Shown: one piece after another, positions 54,926 to 64,000 of the stretch | How positions within the stretch are numbered: the stretch's first letter is position 1 | Layout of the letters: each line of letters begins with the position of its first letter | NCBI RefSeq assembly: GCF_963677715.1 | Contig: NZ_OY782495.1 | Span: 1,178,001-1,242,000, forward strand | Reading direction: 5' to 3' | DNA: 64,000 bases | Source of the DNA: an uncultured Bacteroides sp. | GTDB lineage: Bacteria; Bacteroidota; Bacteroidia; Bacteroidales; Bacteroidaceae | Made by a program: the position numbers and the translations under genes | Notes under the pieces: generated by a model | What the model was told of the DNA's origin: nothing | What the model saw: the letters and a program-made list of their open reading frames with translations, nothing else | Database searches by the model: none

Positions 54926-55960
54926 TTATTTAATAGGTTGATTAACACTTGAGATCAGTTGTCTCGTATAGTAATAACTCTGTGCCAACGTGTAATAATC
55001 TGTGGAAACATTGTAAATACCGACAGCTTCCAGTTCAATGCCATCATGAACCGCTGAGGCCCACTCAGCCAGTCCGGCCATTGCCAATGAACCATCAGAT
55101 AAATAACCGATTTGTTTATTCGGATCGTTTAAATCAGTGGACATCACCGTCAGTCCGAAACGGTCTTGCGGAATGTCATCCCTGTCGGCCAACAAGAGGA
55201 GGTAAGTGAACTCATCCTCACTCGTCGCAGTCTTTCCCGAAACCAGAATAGACATACAGTCATCCAGTAAAGAAGGGTCTATCAAATTCTGGGGATTCCC
55301 TTCATAGGTTATCAACATATCCGGATTGCGTTTGTGCCAGTCTTTCATGATGTTGATAAAAGCCGTTTCATTCTCGGTATATTCCTTCAGTTCGTCGGGA
55401 AGCATATGCAGTCTTGATTTACCGGCATAGCCGATACAGATTCCGTCGTAATGATATTTAGTTGCAAGCGATAGAGCATATTGCAAAGAGTCTGTCAAGT
55501 AGTCAAGGAATTCTTCCGCTACCGGTTCTTCCTCGGTGGTAAGTTCCAGCTTGCTATTATAAGCCGCTTTTATTGATTCAAAATCAATGGTATAAATCAC
55601 TTTCATAGCTTTCTCACTACGCACTTGCCCCATTTCGTTAAGTTCCCAATCAGCAAGATTGTCCGGATACATGAGACTTACCACATCAATACTATCCGGA
55701 AGATCGGTCAAATGGTGGGCACAACTAAACGGTACTTTCTGAGTGTTGTCGAACCATGTATACACCTTTTTATGATCGGATTCTTTGTATTTGCGCAAAT
55801 TTTGCAAATACTTGGCATAAAGTTCCGGATTCTGCTTCGTGATATTCGCCTGGTCAAGACTAATGGCCTCCGTATCCGTCCAGTCAGAACAAGCGGACAA
55901 TGCCAATACAGAGAAAGAGCCTATAATGAGTCCTCTTAAGGAATTCTTATCTATTTTCAT
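54926..55960 (-). CDS. GH18-fold lipoprotein without catalytic acids, probable surface glycan-binding protein
   Basis: 344 residues. Lipobox ALSAC (Cys at 24). The chain follows the GH18 barrel: VYTWFDNTQKVPFSCAHHL, PDSIDVVSLMY, AMKVIYTIDFESIKAAY, and the strand that should carry DxxDxDxE reads YDGICIGYAGKS (from 171). Only the first Asp (D172) is kept; the catalytic Asp and Glu are Gly and Ala. It therefore should bind but not cut glycan. It sits between SusD and the LamG protein (gaps 20 and 16 nt), a usual place for surface glycan-binding proteins. Confidence 0.83.
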   Translation of the reverse strand: MKIDKNSLRGLIIGSFSVLALSACSDWTDTEAISLDQANITKQNPELYAKYLQNLRKYKESDHKKVYTWFDNTQKVPFSCAHHLTDLPDSIDVVSLMYPDNLADWELNEMGQVRSEKAMKVIYTIDFESIKAAYNSKLELTTEEEPVAEEFLDYLTDSLQYALSLATKYHYDGICIGYAGKSRLHMLPDELKEYTENETAFINIMKDWHKRNPDMLITYEGNPQNLIDPSLLDDCMSILVSGKTATSEDEFTYLLLLADRDDIPQDRFGLTVMSTDLNDPNKQIGYLSDGSLAMAGLAEWASAVHDGIELEAVGIYNVSTDYYTLAQSYYYTRQLISSVNQPIK

Positions 55961-55980
55961 AATACACTGTTTTTCAATTG

Positions 55981-57567
55981 TTACTTACGTACCCACCATA
56001 CATCAGTACCCATATTATCCGGTCCGTCCAGATAATGTTCTACTGCATACTGTACATTTTCGGTGTTGCTGGTATATTCTTCAGACGGGTATGGCATACG
56101 GCGTGCACCTCTGTTGCTATCTACCACACCTCCACTACGATTGCCATCATCAGTAGCCGGGAGCAATTTAGGATAGCCCGTGCGACGGTAATCGGCCCAG
56201 GCTTCATTACCTAAAAGCCAGTTTGCAATCCATTTTTGCGTGATGATGCGCTCCTGTTTTTCTTCCGGGGTAGCAGATTCATCCCATTTTATGGTGACTT
56301 CCGATAAAGTTCCTTGATAGGTATATAATCCCGAAGGATCTTTATAAGTTGTAGGTTTACTTACATCATCAGTCAAATACTTTTCGACACCATCGGCTCC
56401 CCATTGTTCGAATGAAAGACGGATACCTTCATTGTAGAAGTCGGCGGCTTCTCCCCCCATATCAAAGTTGAATACCGCTTTACCCTCGGCGCGTAAGAAA
56501 GCCACTTCGGCTGCATTCATCCAAAGCACAGGATCGGAAGCGGACATCTTTATGGTGGAGTAATTATCGAAATAGTTGCCCATCTTGGCCAGATTGATGC
56601 TGCGGCGCAAACCTACATAAGGCTGTCCGTCCCATTTGGATTGTTCAAAATAGCTGGCCCGGCGATTATCGTTATAACCATTCATATAACAGATAATATC
56701 CGCAGCAGCATGAGTATCTCCACCAGTCTTTTCTTCATTGTACCTCACAGCTGTAAAAATGGGGTTCGATAGGGTTCCGAAGTATTTCCACGTTGCATTA
56801 TCCTCGTTAGATTCAATGACTCCAAGTTCCTGCTTCACGGCGCTTTCGCTCATTTCTTTTGCCTTCTCTGGATTGGCATAGGCTATACGCATCGCTAACC
56901 TCAGCTTTAAAGAGTTAGCAAATTTACCCCACTTCACCACATCACCTCCATATACAAAATCGGCACTAGAAACGAGAGCTGCACTTTTATTGGCTGTGAG
57001 CACCGCAATAGCTTCATTCAGTTCGTCAAAAAACTTGTTGTAAACCTCTTCTTGAGAATCATACGGAATAGAAATCTTACCATCCTCACCAATTTTAGAA
57101 TAGGGAATTGCTCCATATGTATCGGTGACACGACTCATTGCCGCCACTTTAATAATTTGTGCAATGGCATAAGGTACCGGATTATTAGTATTTTCAGATA
57201 CAATTTTTACCGTATTCAAGTTATTATACAGCGTAGATATAATTCTATCACTTATTAAAAACACACGCGTCCAGTCATTTTTAGCGTCAAAATTGGAGAT
57301 GGTGTTCGACCAACCACTATTTGAATCGGCAAAATACCCCCCCATCGGGCCGCCTAACAAGCAGTCGGTGAATTGTGCCGTATTAACATCCGAAGAAATC
57401 ACCGTACTCGCCAAGCTACTCATAGCCGATCCTAATGCATAATCATCGGCACTCAAATCACCCGGCTGATATGGATTGGAGTTTATATCCATGTACTTCT
57501 CGGTACATGAGACAAAACCCAAAATGAACAAACCCGCAATCAACTTATTTATTATGTTCCTTTTCAT
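55981..57567 (-). CDS. SusD/RagB-like nutrient-binding outer membrane lipoprotein
   Basis: 528 residues. Lipobox LGFVSC (Cys at about 21), then TEKYMDINSNPYQPGDLS, the start of the SusD-like family 2 (SusD-like_2). TPR-like helical segments include YAIAQIIKVAAMSRVTDTYG and KLRLAMRIAYANPEKAKEM; the C-terminal RRTGYPKLLPATDDGN and GARRMPYPSEEY are conserved. SusD lids the SusC channel and binds the glycan. It follows SusC by 11 nt, forming the canonical pair. Confidence 0.93.
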   Translation of the reverse strand: MKRNIINKLIAGLFILGFVSCTEKYMDINSNPYQPGDLSADDYALGSAMSSLASTVISSDVNTAQFTDCLLGGPMGGYFADSNSGWSNTISNFDAKNDWTRVFLISDRIISTLYNNLNTVKIVSENTNNPVPYAIAQIIKVAAMSRVTDTYGAIPYSKIGEDGKISIPYDSQEEVYNKFFDELNEAIAVLTANKSAALVSSADFVYGGDVVKWGKFANSLKLRLAMRIAYANPEKAKEMSESAVKQELGVIESNEDNATWKYFGTLSNPIFTAVRYNEEKTGGDTHAAADIICYMNGYNDNRRASYFEQSKWDGQPYVGLRRSINLAKMGNYFDNYSTIKMSASDPVLWMNAAEVAFLRAEGKAVFNFDMGGEAADFYNEGIRLSFEQWGADGVEKYLTDDVSKPTTYKDPSGLYTYQGTLSEVTIKWDESATPEEKQERIITQKWIANWLLGNEAWADYRRTGYPKLLPATDDGNRSGGVVDSNRGARRMPYPSEEYTSNTENVQYAVEHYLDGPDNMGTDVWWVRK

Positions 57568-57578
57568 ATTGTTTATTA

Positions 57579-60500
57579 TTAAAATTTAAGGCTCAAGCTG
57601 AAACCAATATTACGCAAAGAAGGCATTATAAAATAATCGATTCCTTGATAAAAATTATCGGTAGATGCTACACTTTCGGGATCAAAAGGAGCCTTATTGT
57701 AAATCATCCAAAGATTACGTCCAATGACTGATACTTTCAGATCACAAATGTTGTGTAGCATTTTTCTTGGGAATGTATAACCGAGAGAAACTTCCTGCAA
57801 ACGAACATTGGTAGCCGAATAAGTATAATATTGAGGAATAGAAGTACCGCTACCTACTACAGTGTACCATGTCTCAGGATTAATGTAGTCATTGCCATTT
57901 ACAAGCACGTAACCAAGATCGCGTGCATTGGCCGATGCTTCAGACACTCCGTAATAATCGAGCATGGCCTGGGTTCGCGAATAGACCACTCCACCCAGAC
58001 GAGCAGATACTAAAAAACCTGCATTGAAATTATTCCAGCTAAAGTTATTACGCCATGCTAGATTCCCTTTAGGCAGCACACTTCCCAATTTAATATAATT
58101 ATTGGGATTTTGAATGGTTTCGGTAGAAATCTGTTCATTCTGATTAACGAGAATTTTTCCATTATCATCCCGTTTCAAGTCTATCAACGAATATAAATCT
58201 CCCATACTTCCACCTTCTTTCAGCAAGAATCGTGCTTCGCCCAAGCCACCCATATTCAAAACATTGAGTGAGAAACGTTCACCTGTTGCGGGGTTAATTA
58301 CATCATCCGCCAATACAAGAATCTTATTTTTATTAGTCGAGAAAGTAAAGCCGGTATCCCAGGTAAATCTTTCCCAAGTCTTCTTATATCCTAATGACAG
58401 TTCAATACCGGAGTTACGCACCGCACCCGTCTGGATGTACATAGCAGACCAGCCGCTTACCGGTAATTGCGGATTGAATGTCTGGTTCATGGTCTTAGCA
58501 TTATAATAGGTGACATCAAAGTCAAAATTCTTAAGAAAGCGTATAGACAAACCCATTTCCCACGAATTGGTACGTTCGGGCTTCAAATTATACAAAGGAT
58601 ACTGGGTGGTGATACTCCACTGGCCGGAACTTGCATTCCATTCGTACCGCGGATTGGCCAAATATCTTTCAAAAGCACTACCCACTGAAGCCCACGAACC
58701 TCTTATTTTCATAAAAGATAAATAGTCTCTATTCAGATCAGGTATCAATTCTGACAAAACAACAGAGCCACCAATCGATGGATAGAAGAAAGATTTGCTT
58801 TTGGAGTTGGGTCCGGCCAATTGTGAAGGCCAGTCGTTTCGGCCTGTTAACGTCAAGAAATAAGTGTTTTTATAACCAAGTTCCGTCGATGCAAAAACAG
58901 ACTGAGTTTGTTCACGCCACCCATCCTGCAAACGTTGCGTTTTGCTGGCACTCAAATTCTGAATGGCAAAAAAATTCGTCAATCCTACAGGCTCTCCCGT
59001 AAAAGAGTCACTGCCGTCGGCAATAGGACCGCGCACCTTCATAGCATCGGAACGTACATCAGAGAAAGAACCACCAATATTGGCTTGTAAAGACCAGTCT
59101 TCACCAAAATACTTATTAATATTAATCAAGAAATCGGCATAGAGTTGCTTATCTTGTGATTTGGTGATGCCATACAAACCACGTGACGATTTTTCCGTTA
59201 GCTGAGTATTGGTAGAAGCATAGAACTTCTCAGTATAGTCATTGTTCGAGTTATCCAGACGAATACGTCCCGATATATTCAACCAATCCAATATTTGATA
59301 AGTCAATCCCGCATTCAACATGTAGCGGTCTTTTTTATTTTCACGTAGATTTCTGTAGTTAATCCAATATGGATTTTGCATGGCCATGGCTTCATCACCT
59401 ATCGGCCAGTATTGAGTATAAATTTTGCGGGCAAGATCATAACGTTCGTACATTTGAATGTCTTGCCAGTCATTGCCACGCGGAAACAGATAGGCTCCCA
59501 CCAAAGGGTTATTGTAAGAACCTTGATTCGTCATGTTCCTGTCGTTTTGCAGAATATAATTGGCACCCACGTCCAACTTCATCTTATCATTCAGGAATGA
59601 AGTAGTGTTACGTACTGCAAAATTATAGCGATTATATTCGTTGTTGGGCACGATGCCTTTAGAGTTGACAATTGCAGCCGATGCATAAGTCTGATTCTTT
59701 TCGGTACCGGTAGACAGGGAAATGCTCTCGGTGCCAATAATACCCGTTTGAAAATAATCATCCTTCGGGCTGTAACCATAATTATTAGCTTTTGTCAGAG
59801 GTGCTCCCCAACTAAGGGCTCCTGAAGGACTTAACACCCCTTCTGTACCTGTTCCGTAACGATTCTGGAAACTAGGCATCACGAACGGAGTCATAAATTC
59901 CGTATTGCTATTGACCATCAAGCTTAATTTGCCTTCCTTGCCCTTTTTAGTAGTAATGACAATTGCACCGTTGGCTGCTTCCGAACCATATAATGCAGCT
60001 GCGGCCGCACCGGTAAGTACGGACATAGACTCAATATCTTCAGGGTTAATGTCTGCTATGGGTTCGGAAGCCCCCTGTGACTCAAATTCCGTGCCGCCGG
60101 CAGCCGCACGTCCCGAGAAGATGGGCATTCCGTCAATGACGTAAAGTGCATTCGAAGACTGCATAATAGATTTAGTGCCTCGCATCACGACTTTAGAAAC
60201 TCCGCCTACTCCTGAAGAGGAAGCATTGATATTAACACCGGCAACCTTGCCACTCAGTGAATTGACAAAGTTGGCATCTTTATTTGAAGTGATTTCGTCG
60301 GTGTTGATCTGCTGCACGTTATAAGACAAAGCTTTCTCCGAGCGTTTGATACCCAGTGCGGTCACTACAACTTCGTCTATCATTTGTGTATCGCTCTGCA
60401 TCACCAAGTTAATGGCGATTTGTCCTTTCACCGCAACTTCCTGAGACTTGTAGCCTATATAAGAAAACTGGACAACCGGATTTGTTCCTTTTATCGTCAA

Positions 60501-60965
60501 AGCAAAATTACCGTCCACATTGGTAATAACACCGGTATTTGTACCTTTTACCAACACGTTTACACCGATCAAAGGCTCCCCCGTAGCATCGACGACCCGC
60601 CCGGTAATCTTTCGTTCTTTGCCTTGTTGACTGGTATTTTGCGGCGAATGGTCCTTTTCTGAGAGATAAATGATATTATCTTCTACTTTGTATGAAATAT
60701 CTTTTCCTTTAAGAATAACGTTCAGGGCATCTTCGATGGACACATTTTTTACTTTGATATCCTCTACTGACAGCCCAGCCAGTTTATCATCATAAAAGAA
60801 TTGATATTTGGATTGAGATTTAATTTGTTCAATGACTTTTCCTAATGTAGCATGAGACACATTTAAATTCAACTGGGCAAAGCCCCATTGAACGGAAATT
60901 ATCATGAACAACAAAACGAAAAAAGTTCGCATGAAAGTCGAACTAGAAGCATAACTGTCCTTCAT
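57579..60965 (-). CDS. SusC/RagA TonB-linked outer membrane transporter with STN signalling domain
   Basis: 1128 residues. After the signal peptide (ending near WGFAQ, 31) comes an STN domain (about 32-105, LNVSHATLGKVIEQIKSQS), the carboxypeptidase-like domain (RVVDATGEPLIGVNVLVKG, about 123-195), the plug (VVTALGIKRSEKALSYNVQ, GGVSKVVMRGTKSIM) and a large barrel ending IGFSLSLKF. The STN domain marks transporters that signal ligand occupancy to an inner-membrane FecR anti-sigma factor; the fecR and sigma genes lie just upstream. Together with SusD it imports the oligosaccharide. Confidence 0.95.
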   Translation of the reverse strand: MKDSYASSSTFMRTFFVLLFMIISVQWGFAQLNLNVSHATLGKVIEQIKSQSKYQFFYDDKLAGLSVEDIKVKNVSIEDALNVILKGKDISYKVEDNIIYLSEKDHSPQNTSQQGKERKITGRVVDATGEPLIGVNVLVKGTNTGVITNVDGNFALTIKGTNPVVQFSYIGYKSQEVAVKGQIAINLVMQSDTQMIDEVVVTALGIKRSEKALSYNVQQINTDEITSNKDANFVNSLSGKVAGVNINASSSGVGGVSKVVMRGTKSIMQSSNALYVIDGMPIFSGRAAAGGTEFESQGASEPIADINPEDIESMSVLTGAAAAALYGSEAANGAIVITTKKGKEGKLSLMVNSNTEFMTPFVMPSFQNRYGTGTEGVLSPSGALSWGAPLTKANNYGYSPKDDYFQTGIIGTESISLSTGTEKNQTYASAAIVNSKGIVPNNEYNRYNFAVRNTTSFLNDKMKLDVGANYILQNDRNMTNQGSYNNPLVGAYLFPRGNDWQDIQMYERYDLARKIYTQYWPIGDEAMAMQNPYWINYRNLRENKKDRYMLNAGLTYQILDWLNISGRIRLDNSNNDYTEKFYASTNTQLTEKSSRGLYGITKSQDKQLYADFLININKYFGEDWSLQANIGGSFSDVRSDAMKVRGPIADGSDSFTGEPVGLTNFFAIQNLSASKTQRLQDGWREQTQSVFASTELGYKNTYFLTLTGRNDWPSQLAGPNSKSKSFFYPSIGGSVVLSELIPDLNRDYLSFMKIRGSWASVGSAFERYLANPRYEWNASSGQWSITTQYPLYNLKPERTNSWEMGLSIRFLKNFDFDVTYYNAKTMNQTFNPQLPVSGWSAMYIQTGAVRNSGIELSLGYKKTWERFTWDTGFTFSTNKNKILVLADDVINPATGERFSLNVLNMGGLGEARFLLKEGGSMGDLYSLIDLKRDDNGKILVNQNEQISTETIQNPNNYIKLGSVLPKGNLAWRNNFSWNNFNAGFLVSARLGGVVYSRTQAMLDYYGVSEASANARDLGYVLVNGNDYINPETWYTVVGSGTSIPQYYTYSATNVRLQEVSLGYTFPRKMLHNICDLKVSVIGRNLWMIYNKAPFDPESVASTDNFYQGIDYFIMPSLRNIGFSLSLKF

Positions 60966-61094
60966 AAATAAAATTTAAAGGTTACACATTTGTTAATTCT
61001 GATAAACCGGGAGTCTTATATTCCCGCTTTACGTATATAGAACAACCACCCCTCGAAATACACTTAATGCAAAATGGCGTTTTTTATTGAAAAC

Positions 61095-61128
61095 AAAAAA
61101 AAGGAAACAGTTCATTTCTATTTCCTTT
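61095..61128 (-). terminator. Terminator after the FecR gene
   Basis: Minus-strand stem AAAGGAAATAG with CTGTTTCCTTT (one G-U pair), then eight T (A-run 61095-61102). It separates the sigma/FecR transcript from the SusC operon. Confidence 0.85.
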
Positions 61129-61157
61129 CACTATTTATTTTACCCGAAAGCTTTCCA

Positions 61158-62144
61158 CTACTTTCTTAGTGAAATAAACACACTGTTTCCTACTATTTTA
61201 TATTTAATAGGTATTGTATTCTCAATAGATTTCAAGACACTCTCCACGTCCCCTTTTTTGGCCAGTGTCCCAGAATACGTTTTCTTGACATCAATATCAG
61301 GTGATAAAATGATCTTCATCCCGTAAGATTTTTCGAGTGTCCTGGCAATGGCATAAATATCGGCCTTTTCAAACACAAATTCATTACTATACCAGTTTTC
61401 GGTGCCGGTATCAACTTGCTTCACAACCAGTCGTTGAGCCATACCATTCAATTCCGCTTTCTGGCCGGGTGATAAAACAACCATACCTTCGTCGTGATTG
61501 CCTTTCACCTCTATTTCCCCTTTAATTAGAGTGGCAACCGCCAATTTATTCATTTTCTCACTTTTCAGATTAAAAACCGTTCCCAACACCCTTACTTGCA
61601 CAACCTCATTCCTTACAACAAATGGTTTTTCCGTATCTCTCTTTACTTCAAAGTAAGCTTCTCCATCCATGTAGACGTTCCGTTTTTTTCCAGAAAACTG
61701 GCGTGGATACTTCAGCACTGTATATTTATTGAGCCAGACTTTTGTCCCATCAGGCAGTTGTACTTTTTTGACCGCATCCTGGGCGCTCACAATGACCAGC
61801 TCTTTTTCTTCTTTTTGAGCTCGATAAATATAGAGAGAGGCGCTCAAGAGAATAAAGACTCCGGCAAAAATGGCTGCATAAAGCATCCATCGGAAAAGTG
61901 TTTTCCGTTTATATGAGTTTTCTTCTTGTTTCAATCTGTCAAACAAAGCCCGTTCGGCTTTGTCCACTTTCTCTTCTTCCGCCCATTGATCAGATTTCCC
62001 CAAAAAATATAATTCTTCCATCTTAAAGAATTCGTGAGCGTGTTCACTCGATTCTTTCAACCAGACATTCAGTCTACAAAGCTCATCCTCCGTACATTCT
62101 CCCATCAGGAATTTCGCCATTATAGCCTCATCCAATTTATCCAT
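61158..62144 (-). CDS. FecR family anti-sigma factor
   Basis: 328 residues from the ATG at 62144 (MDKLDEAIMAKFL); five further upstream codons exist in frame. The cytoplasmic N-terminal 80 residues bind the sigma factor, one membrane helix follows (FRWMLYAAIFAGVFILLSAS, about 84-103), and the periplasmic part has the FecR motif VQLPDGTKVWLNKYTVLKYP and GEAYFEVKRDTEKPFVV. The C-terminal ILSPDIDVKKTYSG segment is the STN-contacting domain. It lies 47 nt behind the sigma gene and upstream of susC, so it should relay SusC occupancy to the sigma factor. Confidence 0.93.
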   Translation of the reverse strand: MDKLDEAIMAKFLMGECTEDELCRLNVWLKESSEHAHEFFKMEELYFLGKSDQWAEEEKVDKAERALFDRLKQEENSYKRKTLFRWMLYAAIFAGVFILLSASLYIYRAQKEEKELVIVSAQDAVKKVQLPDGTKVWLNKYTVLKYPRQFSGKKRNVYMDGEAYFEVKRDTEKPFVVRNEVVQVRVLGTVFNLKSEKMNKLAVATLIKGEIEVKGNHDEGMVVLSPGQKAELNGMAQRLVVKQVDTGTENWYSNEFVFEKADIYAIARTLEKSYGMKIILSPDIDVKKTYSGTLAKKGDVESVLKSIENTIPIKYKIVGNSVFISLRK

Positions 62145-62191
62145 ATTTTTACTTATCATAATACAACGCCCTCAACAAAACATTTATCATA

Positions 62192-62740
62192 TTAAAAAAA
62201 CAGAACTAATAGAAGATTCAGATATTTCAATTTTTCCCGCAGAAACTTCAAAGCATTATACATATGAGCTTCTACCGTTCGTGACGAAATATTCATTGCC
62301 TCGGCTACATCTTTACTTTTCATATGATGCAAGTATTTAAGTTTAAATACCGTTTTGCATTTAGCCGGTAATTCGTTTATTGCAGCAACAATTTCCGTTC
62401 TAAGTTCCCTATCTTCTATTCTTTTCACCACATCATGGTCGTCCGGGCCATAACATTCAACCCTTTTCTGATTTATTTCCATCATGACGGCTTCGTAAGA
62501 ATCTCTCACTTTACGATGTTTCAACACATTAAGTGAACGCGTATACACAGCCCGGTACAAAAAAGCTCGTGCTTCTTCCCCAAGTATCATCGTGTCTTTC
62601 CGACGCCACAAATCCACAAATACTTCTTGTACCAAATCCTCAGCCTCTTCTTCTCCGACAATACGTGTGGCATAAAAAAGCAAATTAGAATAGTATTTAT
62701 GAAAAAGAGACTTATAAATTATTTCAAACTCATCGTCCAT
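62192..62740 (-). CDS. ECF RNA polymerase sigma-70 factor
   Basis: 182 residues. Region 2 shows LFFYATRIVGEEEAEDLVQEVFVDLW (in parts, about 20-45); region 4 has ELPAKCKTVFKLKYLHHMKSKDVAEAMNISSRTVEAHMYNALKFLR near the end, the helix-turn-helix that reads the -35 site. This is the Bacteroidetes ECF type that pairs with FecR. It should activate the SusC-led operon when the anti-sigma factor is released. The first gene of the regulatory pair. Confidence 0.95.
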   Translation of the reverse strand: MDDEFEIIYKSLFHKYYSNLLFYATRIVGEEEAEDLVQEVFVDLWRRKDTMILGEEARAFLYRAVYTRSLNVLKHRKVRDSYEAVMMEINQKRVECYGPDDHDVVKRIEDRELRTEIVAAINELPAKCKTVFKLKYLHHMKSKDVAEAMNISSRTVEAHMYNALKFLREKLKYLNLLLVLFF

Positions 62741-63265
62741 AACTCCATGTTACATTTCTGATACTTTTTCCCTTTTCTTATCTCTCTTATTTCTTTATTT
62801 ATCGGCAGAAATACGTACATCCAAAAGAGTATTATCAAACAGCTAAATTTTAGTGAATTCATAATATTATATAGTTAACGTGTATATAAAACAACTCAGG
62901 AAAAGAAAACACTTAGAACTTCTTTAAATTTATTGTGCCTAAATTTAATTAAAGAATGGACCGTTTAAAAATGCAAGATATGTAAATGAAGTAATTATTG
63001 CAAGCGAAGAGCGAAAAAAGTGAGTATACTGCCAATTTCATAAAGGAGAAGTAACCTAAATCGGGACATCACTAGGCACAAGTGTAGGAAAAAACACTGA
63101 GGGCTATCGAAAGTAAGCGAACTCGCAACTACCGTGGTGGTTCGCAAATAGATTTTGTTATTTGCTCACTTATCAAACGGCGTTCAATCTCCGTGCTGAT
63201 CGGCATTGTATGCGTATTCTTCACCCATTTGCATTACATACAAACGTTCTGTGCCCCTTACCCGA
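62741..63265. other. Intergenic region of about 525 bp, no gene seen
   Basis: It contains the upstream region of the sigma factor gene (no primary-sigma consensus found) and, at 63117-63145, a hairpin with arms GCGAAC and GTTCGC plus inner ACTACC/GGTGGT complementarity. Near 63050 there is AAAGGAGAAG, an RBS-like sequence with no frame behind it. Nothing else is recognised. Confidence 0.5.
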
Positions 63266-63907
63266 CTACTTTCTAACGAAGCTTCTTGTATCTTGTTGCC
63301 ACACATACACCAACGGCGAGCGAAGAAAAGGCTTTAGTTTCTCTGCTTCATCCTTCTCCATATAATCTACCGTAGCAAAAGTAAAAGTCAGCGTATCATT
63401 CGCTTTAGAAAAGTCCGCTTTGAGCAACAACATATCCGCCTGCGAGCGAAGACGATTATATTTATCCATCTCCGTAGAGTCGGGCACCTGAAAGAAATCA
63501 TCCATTGCCGGAACAGTCAGAAACTTCGAAGCCGGCAGTTCCTTCCAGTTGGTCGTAAAGAAACGCACCTCACTATCACACGCTGGGCCGCAGGCAGTGG
63601 CAACGGTACAGATTACTTTCGTAGAATCCGTAGTAGCCAGCAACTTCATCTGCCAGTCACTTCTATCGCTCATCTTCATACGGATATAGTCGGGTGCCAA
63701 TTCAGTCATTTCAGACATATTATCAAACTTGTTCTTCACCTGCGCCTTCATCTTGCTATTCAGAAAATCAATGCAGTCGGCACGATTCACTGCCGTGAGT
63801 ATCGGACTAAGCGAATCGGGCATGTTAACGAACAATGTTTTAGCCTCCTGCCCCTTCACGAAGATAGCCGGCAACATAAAAAACAGCAGCAATAGATTCT
63901 TTTTCAT
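63266..63907 (-). CDS. DUF3256 family exported protein
   Basis: 213 residues. A signal peptide ends near FVKGQ (about 20). The mature start AKTLFVNMPDSLSPILTAVNRADCIDFL is the typical opening of DUF3256, a family restricted to Bacteroidales, and TACGPACDSEVRFFTTNW is another recognisable segment. A pair of Cys (CGPAC) could form a disulfide. No function is known. It does not seem part of the PUL: it has its own promoter and the gap to the sigma gene is over 500 bp. Confidence 0.85.
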   Translation of the reverse strand: MKKNLLLLFFMLPAIFVKGQEAKTLFVNMPDSLSPILTAVNRADCIDFLNSKMKAQVKNKFDNMSEMTELAPDYIRMKMSDRSDWQMKLLATTDSTKVICTVATACGPACDSEVRFFTTNWKELPASKFLTVPAMDDFFQVPDSTEMDKYNRLRSQADMLLLKADFSKANDTLTFTFATVDYMEKDEAEKLKPFLRSPLVYVWQQDTRSFVRK

Positions 63908-63928
63908 ATTTTGTAGTTATTTTGATCC

Positions 63929-63936
63929 CAAATATA
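63929..63936 (-). promoter_or_regulatory. Promoter -7 element TATATTTG for the DUF3256 gene
   Basis: Minus-strand consensus match 22 nt before the start at 63907. Confidence 0.6.
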
Positions 63937-64000
63937 GGAATATCATTCCTATTAATATCAGAACAAGGTCAATAGCCTTGCTTTTTAAATTCTTTTCACG

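Overview
The window reads as the chromosome of a gut-type Bacteroides (order Bacteroidales). Support comes from many AT-rich intergenic regions carrying the Bacteroides promoter element TAnnTTTG (sometimes with TTTG about 20 nt upstream), lipoproteins with lipoboxes, Bacteroidetes-only families (DUF4836, DUF4270, DUF4847, DUF5687, DUF3256), a SusC/SusD polysaccharide utilisation locus (PUL), KDO synthesis, and a bacterial cluster of glycogen enzymes. The species is not determined. Coding density is high and I see no insertion sequence, prophage or CRISPR array.

Layout. 1-7240: the 3' end of an rRNA methyltransferase, a gap with a small-RNA candidate, then a nucleoside permease, a bifunctional nuclease, RsmE, a DUF4836 lipoprotein and an atypical ABC ATPase/permease pair. 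7263-10277: a second copy of the small-RNA candidate, then miaA, a lipid kinase and kdsA. 10392-17271: an M16 protease, a DUF5687/ABC exporter, a TraB/GumN protein and a DUF3667 protein. 17287-19504: rplU-rpmA with a structured leader, then serS. 19585-21876: a fused electron-bifurcating NfnAB-like oxidoreductase. 21923-22139: a third short promoter-terminator unit and a degenerate 22-bp tandem repeat. 22271-25464: a LuxR-type regulator divergent from a TonB-dependent receptor. 25566-26790: panC-panD. 27042-34070: glycogen genes (half-length GT5 protein, DUF4270 lipoprotein, and an opposing operon of debranching enzyme, GT4 and GH57). 34238-38549: rhomboid protease, MarC, Crp/Fnr regulator, guaA, mscL. 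38688-45180: gapA, then an M3 peptidase, DUF4847 lipoprotein, dCMP deaminase, S41 protease and 5-formyl-THF cyclo-ligase. 45241-48304: DUF721 and recF, a TPR protein, ribH, tRNA-Tyr and tRNA-Gly. 48340-48864: a gap holding a decayed tRNA-Met-like sequence and a possible protein remnant.

48864-62740 is a PUL transcribed on the minus strand: ECF sigma and FecR anti-sigma, then SusC (with an STN signalling domain), SusD, a GH18-fold protein without catalytic acids, a DUF1735/LamG lipoprotein, a DUF1735-GH18 endo-beta-N-acetylglucosaminidase, an Ig-like lipoprotein and a GH92 alpha-mannosidase. By family knowledge this set fits capture of high-mannose N-glycans, release by the GH18 enzyme, import by SusCD and trimming by GH92, with SusC signalling through FecR to the sigma factor. 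A DUF3256 gene closes the window.

The least ordinary items are the matched short RNA-like units, the 22-bp repeat, interleaved complementary segments between the last two PUL genes, a possible L21 leader, the tRNA relic, and three proteins lacking expected key residues (ABC ATPase, GT5-like protein, GH18-fold protein). I did not find a clearly new multi-gene system.
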